A program made the translations under genes and the position numbers. From contig NZ_CP139247.1 of NCBI RefSeq assembly GCF_034087045.1, positions 7,652,001 through 7,716,000 on the forward strand: DNA of 64,000 nt, in the 5' to 3' direction. The notes under the pieces are model-generated. The model saw only the letters and a list, made by a program, of their open reading frames with translations, did not search any database and had not been told where the DNA came from. Below, one piece after another: positions 33,947-43,171 of this stretch; positions within the stretch are counted from its first letter, which is position 1; every line of letters starts with the position of its first letter. Origin of the DNA: Chitinophaga sancti (GTDB lineage Bacteria; Bacteroidota; Bacteroidia; Chitinophagales; Chitinophagaceae).

Positions 33947-34783
33947 ATGATTGCCCGCATACAATTCCTTTTGCTGGCTGGTATTGCCATGCCTTTACTC
34001 CTGCGTGCACAGGACTCAACACAAACCACTAAGACTGACACACGCAGGAATGTATTTACCGCTAACCTGGATTTCCAGTCAAGGATCTCCTATTACGGTC
34101 GTACTGACAGTCTAAAAAGTAGTCTGCTCAACCCCAGCATCGGCTACCAGCTGAAAATGGGATTGTATGCGCAGGCAAGCATGATTTTCATTAACAACCC
34201 AGTCAATACGCTGGATTATACTGCGACTATTCTGGAAGGGGGTTATCGCTTTGGTCAAAACAAAAAAGTATCCGGCAATATCTTTTACAATCAATACCTG
34301 TATGAAAAAGATACCCGCCTCATTCAATCTGTTGTAAAATCACAGACTGGTTTTAATGTCGCCTTAGAAACAAAGGTGATCACTTTCAACATCAATGGAA
34401 ACCTGAAGTTCAGCAACAAAACAGACGTAGGCGCAGCCGCAGGATTAGATCATCTCTTCCTGATCCGTCTTCCCAAAAAACACGCTGCAATTGGTATTAA
34501 TCCAACCGCATACGCTTACTTCGGCACACAGAATTTCAGCAATACTTATTACGAACAAAAGAAGCTCTTTAACCTCATTCCGACCCAACCGGAAGCCGTT
34601 ACTAAAAGCAGTGAACAATTCAATGTACTCTCGTATGAATTCTCATTGCCCGTTGTATTTGTCTACAAGCAATTCAACTGTTCCCTATCAGGTAGTTATG
34701 TGCTACCGCAGCACCTGATCACAGGGGTTGAAACAGGTTATAACATGTTCTACTTCTCCGCCGGACTGGGTCTGCGCATTTAA
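33947..34783 (+). CDS. Predicted outer-membrane beta-barrel protein
   Basis: A 278-aa exported protein (signal ends LLRAQ). The mature chain has alternating hydrophobic/aromatic strands (ANLDFQSRISYYGR; KMGLYAQASMIFI; FSAGLGLRI), and it ends in a strand as outer-membrane barrels do, though the last residue is Ile instead of Phe. Likely cotranscribed with the Thr/Ala-rich protein gene. Function unknown. Confidence 0.6.
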   Translation: MIARIQFLLLAGIAMPLLLRAQDSTQTTKTDTRRNVFTANLDFQSRISYYGRTDSLKSSLLNPSIGYQLKMGLYAQASMIFINNPVNTLDYTATILEGGYRFGQNKKVSGNIFYNQYLYEKDTRLIQSVVKSQTGFNVALETKVITFNINGNLKFSNKTDVGAAAGLDHLFLIRLPKKHAAIGINPTAYAYFGTQNFSNTYYEQKKLFNLIPTQPEAVTKSSEQFNVLSYEFSLPVVFVYKQFNCSLSGSYVLPQHLITGVETGYNMFYFSAGLGLRI

Positions 34784-34785
34784 AC

Positions 34786-35481
34786 TTACAACCCCAGTTG
34801 TTTCAGAAAATTGTCTTTGTAATTACTGCCTATAGGGATCTCTGTGGTATTTATAAATGCCCGGTTGCCCTCTATATGCGTAATGCTGGCTTTGTTGATA
34901 ATAAATGAACGGTGTATCCTGATAAATAAATTAGCAGGTAATAACTCTTCAAAACCGGAAAAGGTGATAGTAGGGAGAATGGTACGTTGCTTAGTGACTA
35001 CTTTGGTATAATTACCACTGGCCTCTGCATAGTAAATATCTTCGTACTGTATTTTATAGATCTTTCCATCTGCCTTGATGAAGATGAAGTTTTCCTTTTT
35101 ACTGGCGGTGAATTCAGGTGTTGTTAGTTTCTCCAAAGCCTTGTCCACTGCTATAATGAACCTTTCCAATGAAAAGGGTTTTAACAGGTAATCTGTGGCC
35201 GCCAGGTCAAAGGCTTCTACAGCATACTCTTTGTAAGCAGTGGTGAAAATCACCTGTGGCTGGTACTTGAGTGTTTTTAAAAATGCCAGTCCATTCAGTA
35301 CCGGCATGTTGATATCGAGAAAAATGAGTTCTATGTCTTCCTGTTGTGCAATAGCTTTTGCTTCCAGCGCATTGCCGCAGGAGGCGATGATGTTCAACAT
35401 CGGAAAGTGACTACAATACGTTTGTATTATCTGCCTGGCTATTGGCTCATCGTCTACTATCAGACAATTGATCTTTCTCAT
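34786..35481 (-). CDS. LytTR-family response regulator
   Basis: A 231-aa protein. The receiver domain covers about 1-120, with acidic pocket Asp10-Asp11, phosphoacceptor Asp56 (FLDINMP) and Lys near 108 (LLKPF). The LytTR DNA-binding domain covers about 130-231 (YYAEASGNYTKVVT; FIRIHRSFIINKASI). It overlaps its partner kinase gene by 35 nt. It probably controls the divergent TonB-dependent receptor gene, inferred from position. Confidence 0.92.
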   Translation of the reverse strand: MRKINCLIVDDEPIARQIIQTYCSHFPMLNIIASCGNALEAKAIAQQEDIELIFLDINMPVLNGLAFLKTLKYQPQVIFTTAYKEYAVEAFDLAATDYLLKPFSLERFIIAVDKALEKLTTPEFTASKKENFIFIKADGKIYKIQYEDIYYAEASGNYTKVVTKQRTILPTITFSGFEELLPANLFIRIHRSFIINKASITHIEGNRAFINTTEIPIGSNYKDNFLKQLGL

Positions 35482-36481
35482 GATTCTTAATTTTTAGCTG
35501 CAACTGTACCGTGAAATATTTATCTCCATCATCTATGTTCAGGTCATACTGATTGGGATACAGTAAAGATAAGCGCTTTCTTACATTTTCCAGTCCCAGG
35601 CCACCACTGTGTTCCGGTACTTCTCCTTTGGAGTTTTTTACGGAGAAGAGGATGCTGTCACTCCAGCGCCTGATCATGATTTCAATGTAGATCTTGTCGT
35701 TGGTGGTATTTTTAGAATGCTTAAAAGCATTTTCTATAAATACGATCATGAGCATCGGTGCAATCATATCATTCGTATCGTCAAAAGGCTCTATTACCGT
35801 GTTCAGGTGCAGGCGTTCCCCTATCCTGATCTTCTCAAACTCCATGTAGTTGTTGATGTATGTCAGCTCGTCTTTTAAAGGTACAAACATTTCCTTGGCA
35901 TCGTATACAGAGTATCGCAGCAGATCGGACAATTGCAACAGCAGGGCCGGTACTTTGCCTGGTGCTGTAATAGAAAGACCGTACATATTATTGAGGGTAT
36001 TGAACAGGAAATGCGGACTTAACTGGGATTGCAGATTTTGCAGCTCACTCTGACTGTTGGCCGCCAGGATCTGGGCCTCATGTAAGTGTGTGAAGATCCG
36101 GGTACGGAATAGTTTGATGAGCATGCCCAGGGTCAGGCTCATGATCAGGAACGACATCGGGAACAGAAAATCGTGGAAGAAATCATGACGCTGAAGGGCC
36201 TTTCCTATAAAGAGACAAGTAAAACAACTGGATAATAAAAATATAATGGAAAGAAGAATAAGGGGACGATAAGATACCTGTCTTTTTTCATCAATGAATA
36301 AGAAAGATAAAAACCGTCCTGTATATACTGCCGCCAAAAAACCTACGGTCAATGCAAAGGCAATCTCCTCATCGTCCATGGCGGTGATTGTATGCACAAA
36401 TTGTCTTATCAGAATAAACAACACAATGCCGGTTGATATTCCTACCATAAGATGTAATTTCAAGTTTCCCACCGTTTTCAT
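35447..36481 (-). CDS. LytS-type sensor histidine kinase
   Basis: A 344-aa membrane kinase with four N-terminal transmembrane helices (about 10-160). The His_kinase domain has SPHFLFNTLNNMYGL with the phospho-His, and the ATPase part has FIENAFKHS (N box) and GGLGLENVRKRL (G box). There is no separate sensor domain, so the stimulus is sensed in or near the membrane. ATG at 36481 gives a proper first helix; an in-frame upstream start would add a 37-residue hydrophilic stretch. Partner of the LytTR regulator downstream. Confidence 0.9.
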   Translation of the reverse strand: MKTVGNLKLHLMVGISTGIVLFILIRQFVHTITAMDDEEIAFALTVGFLAAVYTGRFLSFLFIDEKRQVSYRPLILLSIIFLLSSCFTCLFIGKALQRHDFFHDFLFPMSFLIMSLTLGMLIKLFRTRIFTHLHEAQILAANSQSELQNLQSQLSPHFLFNTLNNMYGLSITAPGKVPALLLQLSDLLRYSVYDAKEMFVPLKDELTYINNYMEFEKIRIGERLHLNTVIEPFDDTNDMIAPMLMIVFIENAFKHSKNTTNDKIYIEIMIRRWSDSILFSVKNSKGEVPEHSGGLGLENVRKRLSLLYPNQYDLNIDDGDKYFTVQLQLKIKNHEKDQLSDSRR

Positions 36482-36667
36482 ATCGATTGTATTTCTGTGG
36501 TACAAATATGAGTCACAACCCCCATTTTGCCAGCCAATAATGACGAACCTGTGAAAATGACTGACGAACCTTGAAAATAAGGTTTTCGTCACGGATATGA
36601 CCAGTTACATCACTAAAATTTCGCTTCCCCCTGCTGCTGGCCAATCTTTGCTAAAAATAACACAGCA

Positions 36668-38776
36668 ATGAGACCCATAATCGCCATCTTTATCAGCCTA
36701 TTTCCAGTTATTCAGGCATCTGCACAGGATACCTCCAAACCCAAGCAAGTACAGCTTAAAAGCATTGAAGTGATCAGTAAAAAGCCATTACTGGAACAGA
36801 GTATTGACAGAACTGTTGTAAATGTAGATGCGATGATCAGTGCCGCCAGCAGCAATACTCTTGAAGTGCTGAATAAAACACCGGGTGTGACTGTAGATCA
36901 TAATGGTACCATCCAACTGAATGGAAAAGGAGTATTGGTATTGATCAATGGCAGAGCCACTTATATGTCTGGCCAGGATCTGGCGAACTACCTGAAAGGA
37001 TTACCCGGTAGCACCCTCGATAAGATAGAACTGATGGATGCGCCACCCGCTAAATATGATGCAGGTGGGGGTGCCGTAATCAATTTAAGATTGAAGAAAA
37101 ATACCATTCTTGGGCTGACAGGAAATATTTCGCTCAGTGCGAGTCAGGGCATTTATACCAGATCCAACAATTCTTTGAATATCAACTATAACTATAAAAA
37201 GATGAACTGGTTTGCCAGTTTCAGTTATAACAGAGATGCAGCGTATGATGATGATAAGACAAACAGGGATTACTTTGCAGATAGCCTGAGTGTGTATTTG
37301 CATACGCATGTAAAAGGAAGGTCCAATACCAAGGGGATCCGACTGGGCATGGATTATAATTTAAATGCAAAAAATGTAATCGGGTTTGAAGTAAATGCAC
37401 AGCAAAGACCCAGTATTTATACCAGGGGATATACCAGTGATGCCAACAATGATAGTATCAGCAAAGGGTTTACTTATAGTGATGCCAACTGGAAAAACTT
37501 TAGTGGCAACCTGAACTTCCTGCATAGATTCAATAATAAAGGCCACGAACTTTCTGCCGATGCCAGTTATATTTCTTATAACAATCACGATGAACAAAAC
37601 CTGAATAATGACGATGATTTCTTCCATTACCGGTTATGGTCTGATATGCAGATCTTTGCGGTGAAGGCTGATTATGTACATCCTATTGGTATTGAAGCGG
37701 GTGCAAAATCGAGTTTTGTAAAGAACGATTATGATTCCAGGTATTATAATGAGAAATGGGTACAGGTGGATAGTAATTCCAATCATTTTATTTATGATGA
37801 GAATATCAATGCGGCATATATCAGTGCAAAGAAGAAATGGAAACGCTGGGGTGCACAGGCCGGTTTGCGTGTAGAGAATACAAACATCACGGGCAGACAA
37901 CCGGGGAATACCGCGTATGCAACATCTGTGTTTAAGCGGAATTATACACAGTTATTTCCGACTGTGTTCCTGAGTTATAAATTAGATAGTGCAGGTAATC
38001 AAACACTGAGCTGGAACATAGGCAGAAGAGTGAACAGACCGAATTATCAACAATTAAATCCTTTTGTGGCTTTTGCGAATAGTTATACATATGAAACGGG
38101 TAATCCTAATCTGCGCCCACAAACGAATTACAGAACTGAGTTAAAGTACCAGTATAAACAATGGCTGGGATTAGGTTTGCAATACAACTGGTTTAGGGAT
38201 ATCATCTTTACGATGAGTGACGTGGTGGATAATATTTATATTACCAAACCTGACAATGTGGCGAAGGGATATATTGCCATGTTACTAGTCAATCTGAATT
38301 TACACCCTGCGAAATGGTGGGACATGAATGCAAATATAATGGCGGGAAAAATGCAGCTGCATGGAGAGGCATTCTCCACAGCGTTAAATTCAGGTACTTA
38401 TTCCGTGAGAGTACGATTGTATAACCAGTTTGACCTGACACATGGTTGGAGTGCGGAAGCAAGTGGCGATTATTCAGGTAGGAATATCAATGGACAGGAA
38501 GTCATCAACCCAAGATATATTATTTATGCAGGGGTGCAGAAGAAGCTGTGGCACAACAAGGCAACATTGAAACTGAATATGGATGATATTTTCCGTTCAT
38601 CCGGACAGAACAGTCATTCAGCCGGGGTGAAGGATAGTTATTATACACATAGGGGCCTGTATGATTCTCAGAAAGTAGGAATAGCTTTTACATATCGCTT
38701 TGGTAAAGAAACCTTTGCACGTAAACGGAATCACAGTGATAATACGGCTGACCAGGAACAGGAAAGGGCGAAGTGA
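36668..38776 (+). CDS. TonB-dependent receptor-like outer-membrane protein (small barrel type)
   Basis: A 702-aa protein. Signal peptide 1-20 (ends ASAQD), a short plug-like domain at about 30-150 (NTLEVLNKTPGVTVDHNGTI; VLVLINGRATYM; ELMDAPPAKYDAGGG), then a barrel rich in aromatic strands ending in VGIAFTYRFG plus a charged tail. This is the OMP_b-brl_3 form of TonB receptor-like proteins, lacking the carboxypeptidase-like domain. It is divergent from the LytS/LytTR pair. Confidence 0.87.
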   Translation: MRPIIAIFISLFPVIQASAQDTSKPKQVQLKSIEVISKKPLLEQSIDRTVVNVDAMISAASSNTLEVLNKTPGVTVDHNGTIQLNGKGVLVLINGRATYMSGQDLANYLKGLPGSTLDKIELMDAPPAKYDAGGGAVINLRLKKNTILGLTGNISLSASQGIYTRSNNSLNINYNYKKMNWFASFSYNRDAAYDDDKTNRDYFADSLSVYLHTHVKGRSNTKGIRLGMDYNLNAKNVIGFEVNAQQRPSIYTRGYTSDANNDSISKGFTYSDANWKNFSGNLNFLHRFNNKGHELSADASYISYNNHDEQNLNNDDDFFHYRLWSDMQIFAVKADYVHPIGIEAGAKSSFVKNDYDSRYYNEKWVQVDSNSNHFIYDENINAAYISAKKKWKRWGAQAGLRVENTNITGRQPGNTAYATSVFKRNYTQLFPTVFLSYKLDSAGNQTLSWNIGRRVNRPNYQQLNPFVAFANSYTYETGNPNLRPQTNYRTELKYQYKQWLGLGLQYNWFRDIIFTMSDVVDNIYITKPDNVAKGYIAMLLVNLNLHPAKWWDMNANIMAGKMQLHGEAFSTALNSGTYSVRVRLYNQFDLTHGWSAEASGDYSGRNINGQEVINPRYIIYAGVQKKLWHNKATLKLNMDDIFRSSGQNSHSAGVKDSYYTHRGLYDSQKVGIAFTYRFGKETFARKRNHSDNTADQEQERAK

Positions 38777-38855
38777 TGGAAGGTTGAAGATACTTGTATA
38801 TTATAAGGGTAAGAAGATGGCGAAGAAAAAGACATTTTTAGAATAGAATAAAATT

Positions 38856-38900
38856 CCAACAAGCAATCCTTTTGCCTTCGGCAAAAGGATTGCTTGTTGG
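38856..38900. terminator. Bidirectional terminator, perfect 21-bp stem with TTC loop
   Basis: Arms 38856-38876 and 38880-38900 are perfectly complementary around the 3-nt loop TTC. It lies between convergent genes, followed by a GC-rich imperfect hairpin (about 38901-38970). The same architecture recurs at 55400-55444. Confidence 0.7.
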
Positions 38901-38977
38901 CGGCGAGGCCTGCGGCCGGCTGGGAATAAGCTGATAGGAGCCTGAAAGAAAGGCCAGCCCCCGGCTTAAAACTAAAT

Positions 38978-39520
38978 TTATGGATGTTGTGCGTAAGCAA
39001 TCATAGATGCCTTACCCAACATTGTCATATTTAAATTGAACCCAACATACGCTGCTGTCGCCCCCTTATCCAACGTTAATGGTGCTTTCAAAGCATATAC
39101 AGTGATCAGGTACATGTGAGGTAAACCCGGCGTAGGTGCAGGACCACCATAACCTGGTGCACCGAAATCGGTTACTCCCTGAATAGCACCTGCAGGCAAT
39201 AATTGTTTGGCAGGATTACCGGCACCCGCTTTTATTTCCTTTACATCTGCAGGAATATTGTATACCACCCAATGCCAGAATCCACTACCGGTTGGGGCAT
39301 CAAAATCATACATTGTTACAGCAAAAGCTTTGGTGCCTGCAGGGGCATTATCCCATGATAGTGCCGGGGATTGGTTTTCACCGGTATACCCCATAATACT
39401 ATTATATTGTTTGTTGGAGAACTGACCACCCAGGTCACTACTTTTTAAGGTAAAGGTCTGTGCATGTGCGTTGATAGCGAAGATGGCTATCATTCCTAAT
39501 AATGCGCTTAATTTCTTCAT
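38978..39520 (-). CDS. YbhB/YbcL-family (PEBP-like) secreted protein
   Basis: A 180-aa protein with a signal peptide (ends AHAQ). The PEBP/Raf kinase inhibitor-like fold shows SPALSWDNAPAGTKAFAVTMYD, DAPTGSGFWHWVVYNIP, GAPGYGGPAPTPG and HMYLITVYAL. The family binds phospho-ligands; its role in bacteria is poorly known. Minus-strand TACTTTTG at 39546-39553 is a likely -7 promoter element. Downstream of an AraC gene. Confidence 0.88.
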   Translation of the reverse strand: MKKLSALLGMIAIFAINAHAQTFTLKSSDLGGQFSNKQYNSIMGYTGENQSPALSWDNAPAGTKAFAVTMYDFDAPTGSGFWHWVVYNIPADVKEIKAGAGNPAKQLLPAGAIQGVTDFGAPGYGGPAPTPGLPHMYLITVYALKAPLTLDKGATAAYVGFNLNMTMLGKASMIAYAQHP

Positions 39521-39595
39521 AGTTCCTCGTATTTTGTTTGTGATACAAAAGTACGAAGCGCCATAGGAGCGGGTTTACAGCTAACAGGTCAAAAG

Positions 39596-40462
39596 CTATT
39601 GTAAAACGGTCAATTTCTGTTGCTGGTATTCACTGGGGGTGAGACCGAATACCTGTTTAAAGGATTGGGTAAAGCTTGAATGATTTTCGTACCCTACTTT
39701 ATGATATACATCACTGGGTTTTTCGCGGTTATTTAATAATAAGGTCGCCGCCATTTCCATTCTCTTTTGTAAATACCATTTGCTGGGTGCTACGCCATAG
39801 ATCCTGGCAAAACGGCGCTTGAAAGTAGAGGTGCTCATGTTGCAGAGGAAAGCCAGTTCATCGACAGTGATATTGTTTTCAATATGTGCTTCTACCGCCT
39901 GCCGGAAGTCATGTTCGTCTTTGTTGGCGGTACGGAGACTCAATACCTCCTGAGGGTACTTGTCCACCATGTACAACATCAGCTCTTCGAACTTGAGTAC
40001 CCGCATCGCCCTTGATATGGGTTTGCCGGTAGCCAGCATCAGCTCCAGGGAGTGCAGGAAATTCTGTAAAAAAGGATCCAGCCGGAAGGTAACAAAAGGT
40101 TGTTCCGCAATGCTCATGCCCTGTTCAACATGGACCTGGGGCGGGCCGGGATATTTGATAAAGAAATCTGAGAGGATTTTATTATCGAAGAAAAACAGGA
40201 TACTCTTGTAAATGCCATTTTCAGGGGCATTTTTCTCGCTCATCATGCAATTGCCACAAGATAACAGGATGAACTGAGATGGGTCAATCTGCGCGCTCTT
40301 TTCTGCATAAAACGTTGTTTTTACGCCAGCCAGCAGGAAACTGAACAGGTTGGTGTTCATGGTAATCTTGTTCTTCACCAGGTTTGCTGAAGACTGATAA
40401 CCGATGATGTGCACATTGTCAGTTTCCTGTACCAGGTCCATTGGCAGATTGAACGTATCCAT
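39596..40462 (-). CDS. AraC-family transcriptional regulator
   Basis: A 288-aa regulator. An N-terminal ligand-sensing region (about 1-180, cupin-like with a Cys pair FILLSCGNCMM) is followed by the two helix-turn-helix motifs: VDELAFLCNMSTSTFKRRF and DVYHKVGYENHSSFTQSF with the final FGLTPSEY. It lies 75 nt upstream of the PEBP-like gene and may control it. TATCTTTG on the minus strand ends 4 nt before its ATG. Confidence 0.88.
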   Translation of the reverse strand: MDTFNLPMDLVQETDNVHIIGYQSSANLVKNKITMNTNLFSFLLAGVKTTFYAEKSAQIDPSQFILLSCGNCMMSEKNAPENGIYKSILFFFDNKILSDFFIKYPGPPQVHVEQGMSIAEQPFVTFRLDPFLQNFLHSLELMLATGKPISRAMRVLKFEELMLYMVDKYPQEVLSLRTANKDEHDFRQAVEAHIENNITVDELAFLCNMSTSTFKRRFARIYGVAPSKWYLQKRMEMAATLLLNNREKPSDVYHKVGYENHSSFTQSFKQVFGLTPSEYQQQKLTVLQ

Positions 40463-40466
40463 GTGG

Positions 40467-40474
40467 CAAAGATA
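40467..40474 (-). promoter_or_regulatory. -7 element four nt before the AraC gene start
   Basis: Minus-strand TATCTTTG (TAnnTTTG) followed by CCAC and the ATG at 40462. Predicts a leaderless transcript. Confidence 0.45.
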
Positions 40475-40653
40475 GGAACCTATGAGAATAATGATACTTT
40501 AATAAATAATTTAAACAAGGGTAAACAGGTGCTATATACTACTTAAACAAGTACAATTTCATTTAAATAAATGTTACAAAATAAAAAGTCAACTTAATTT
40601 TCTAATTTCCAAACAGACACTACCTAAACTAAACCATCATCCATTTACGCTGT

Positions 40654-42090
40654 ATGCTATTTAACTCCATAGAGTTTGCAATATTTCTTCCAATAGTATT
40701 TTTTCTTTATTGGTTCGTAGGAAAAGGAAATACTAAACTACAAAATATTATAATATTAGTTTCCAGCCTCTTCTTCTATGGATGCTGGGATTACCGTTTC
40801 CTTTTCTTATTATCGTTTTCGATATTACTGGACTTTTACAGTGGTATCAAAATTAGTGAAGCAGCTACCCCCCGGTCGAAAAAGCTATGGTTGATTACAA
40901 GTATTACCATCAACCTCGGCTTTTTACTCTTTTTCAAATATTATAATTTCTTTGTGCTGTCCTTCGCTGATCTGCTCACAAACTTTGGTTTGCAGGCAAA
41001 CATCTGGACACTCAAAATCATTCTCCCTGTAGGGATCTCATTCTATACTTTTCATGGCCTCTCGTATGTAATTGATATATACAAAGGAAGAAGTGAACCA
41101 ACGAGGAACCTGATAGACTATTCTGTATTTGTCAGCTTCTTTCCTTTACTGGTAGCAGGTCCTATTGAACGGGCCTCCCATTTATTACCACAGGTGCAAC
41201 ATCCCAGACACTTTTCGTCCGAAAGAGCCAGCGACGGTTTAAGACAAATTCTCTGGGGACTTTTTAAGAAGATTGTGATTGCAGACGTCAGCGCGATGTA
41301 TGCCAATGAAATTTTTTCATCGAATACACACCTCCATGCGAGCACATTGGTATTAGGTGCTGTCCTTTTCGCCTTCCAGATATATGGAGACTTCTCCGGC
41401 TATTCTGACATTGCATTAGGAACAGCCCGGTTGTTAGGTTTTGAGTTGTTAAGAAACTTTTCTTATCCCTACTTTTCGAGAGATATCGCTGAATTCTGGA
41501 GAAGATGGCACATCTCATTATCTTCCTGGTTTAAAGATTATGTATACATCCCGCTTGGAGGTAGCCGGGGAGGAAAGCTGAATGCAGTTCGCAATACCTT
41601 TATCATATTTTTGCTGAGCGGGTTCTGGCATGGCGCCAACTGGACCTTTATATTCTGGGGCGGATTAAATGCGATCTATTTTTTACCCCTGTTGCTTTTT
41701 AACAGGAACAGAAATAATATAGAAATCGCTGCTAAAGGAAAAGTATTACCCTCATTCAGAGAACTGGTCGCTATACTCGTCACCTTTGCGCAGGTGACCT
41801 TTGCATGGATCTTTTTCAGGGCAGAGAGTCTCCGTTATGCATTTAACTACATCAAAGGAATATTTAGCCGATCCCTGTTTAGCACACCAGAGGTTTTTCC
41901 TAAAACGCAGTTAGTGCTGATAGCCTTATTTCTGGTCCTCGAATGGTTGGGGAGGGAACAACCATATGCTATTGCAGGCATTAATTTACAATTGTCCAGA
42001 CCTGTGCGATGGTCGTTTTACTTTATGATCATATTTGCTATCGCCATCTTTAAAGGTTCTCCTCAACAGTTCATTTATTTCCAGTTTTAG
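40654..42090 (+). CDS. MBOAT-family O-acyltransferase (AlgI-like)
   Basis: A 478-aa polytopic membrane protein with about 11 helices. Typical MBOAT/AlgI segments are RFLFLLSFSILLDF, YTFHGLSYVIDIYKG, FSYPYFSRDIAEFWRRWHIS with the WHIS catalytic region, and FLLSGFWHGANWTFIFWGG with the invariant His. It moves acyl groups, normally acetyl, across the inner membrane for polysaccharide O-acetylation. It is followed 1 nt later by an SGNH-like partner, the usual pairing. Confidence 0.92.
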   Translation: MLFNSIEFAIFLPIVFFLYWFVGKGNTKLQNIIILVSSLFFYGCWDYRFLFLLSFSILLDFYSGIKISEAATPRSKKLWLITSITINLGFLLFFKYYNFFVLSFADLLTNFGLQANIWTLKIILPVGISFYTFHGLSYVIDIYKGRSEPTRNLIDYSVFVSFFPLLVAGPIERASHLLPQVQHPRHFSSERASDGLRQILWGLFKKIVIADVSAMYANEIFSSNTHLHASTLVLGAVLFAFQIYGDFSGYSDIALGTARLLGFELLRNFSYPYFSRDIAEFWRRWHISLSSWFKDYVYIPLGGSRGGKLNAVRNTFIIFLLSGFWHGANWTFIFWGGLNAIYFLPLLLFNRNRNNIEIAAKGKVLPSFRELVAILVTFAQVTFAWIFFRAESLRYAFNYIKGIFSRSLFSTPEVFPKTQLVLIALFLVLEWLGREQPYAIAGINLQLSRPVRWSFYFMIIFAIAIFKGSPQQFIYFQF

Positions 42091-42091
42091 T

Positions 42092-43027
42092 ATGAAAAAG
42101 TTTATTGCCAGGTTTATATTATTCTCAGCAATCGCTGCATTGTTAATGGCTGTTCTGAGCGCGAATTATGCAAAGTCAGCAGAAGGTAATTTTGTGAGTG
42201 CGATCAGGTTAAAACATGAAAGACTGAACAGTTTTAAAGGTCCAAGGGTCATGTTTGCCGGTGGATCCAATGTTGCCTATGGAATAGACAGCAGGAAAAT
42301 TGAAGATTCTATCAAATTACCAGTTACAAATCTTGCGATCCATGCCGGATTGGGGTTAGACTTTATGCTTTCTGAACTGAAGCACAGTGCGCGAAGAGGT
42401 GATTTCATTTTTCTTTCCCCGGAATATTATCTGGATGAAGGTCGTTATAAGTTGGATGAAGAAGCGGCTGACAGTTATCCCGAGGCCCGGAAATACCTTA
42501 GAACCCTTGCTATCAAAGATTTCCCAACCTTTACTGACAACATCATTGACCAGTTAAAGACCAACAAGGATTACTTATTTGATAAGATCTCTAAAAAATT
42601 GTTTGGCGCTAAAAAAGAGACAACGATTGCCTCCATTACGTCATTTAATGAGTATGGAGATGTTGTTGCACACCTGAATCGTCCGGCACCTGCTACCATT
42701 AATGACAAAAAAGCGTTTGTATATAAATATTGGGATGGTATTCAAAAAATAAACGAATTGGCGCAATATGCCAATGAAAATGGCATACATCTTTATTTCG
42801 TGTTTCCAACTTATTCCAGGAACGCTTATAATATCAATAAAGCCGTCATTAAAAAGTACCAGAACGACCTGGTGCTCAATCTGAAAGTGAAAGTCATTAA
42901 CTCTCCGGAAGATTTTGTTTATGACGACAGTGAATATTATGATACGGTATATCACCTGAAAAGAAATGCCCGAGAGCTGCGGACACAGAAGCTGATATCT
43001 ATTATCAAGCCATATACTATGCTGTAA
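42092..43027 (+). CDS. SGNH-like hydrolase/acetyltransferase partner of MBOAT
   Basis: A 311-aa protein with an N-terminal signal anchor (ILFSAIAALLMAVLSANYA). The SGNH-like core begins VMFAGGSNVAYGIDSRKI with Ser59 and Asn60 in place of the classic GDSN/GDSL block, and DTVYHLKRNARELRT near the end supplies the His region. In such pairs this protein adds the acetyl group brought by MBOAT to an extracellular polysaccharide. ATG 42092 is preferred over an upstream start overlapping MBOAT. No polysaccharide synthesis genes are nearby. Confidence 0.72.
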   Translation: MKKFIARFILFSAIAALLMAVLSANYAKSAEGNFVSAIRLKHERLNSFKGPRVMFAGGSNVAYGIDSRKIEDSIKLPVTNLAIHAGLGLDFMLSELKHSARRGDFIFLSPEYYLDEGRYKLDEEAADSYPEARKYLRTLAIKDFPTFTDNIIDQLKTNKDYLFDKISKKLFGAKKETTIASITSFNEYGDVVAHLNRPAPATINDKKAFVYKYWDGIQKINELAQYANENGIHLYFVFPTYSRNAYNINKAVIKKYQNDLVLNLKVKVINSPEDFVYDDSEYYDTVYHLKRNARELRTQKLISIIKPYTML

Positions 43028-43079
43028 TAGCAGCGATATCCTGGTAGTGTACCAGTTTCAATTTTCTTAAAAATCACCT

Positions 43080-43143
43080 GAAACTCCTGTGCGGTTGCCT
43101 ACGGCCCCTGTACACGAGTTTCGGCAGTGGCCTGCGGCCTGCC
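43080..43143. other. Imperfect hairpins between convergent genes
   Basis: GAAACTC (43080-43086) pairs with GAGTTTC (43116-43122) across an imperfect inner stem, followed by a GC-rich stem GGCA-GGCC/GGCC-TGCC at 43123-43143. It lies between the SGNH gene and the convergent DUF2459 gene and may terminate one or both; no long T-run is present. Confidence 0.35.
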
Positions 43144-43171
43144 AGACTACATCCAAAATGATACACTACTG

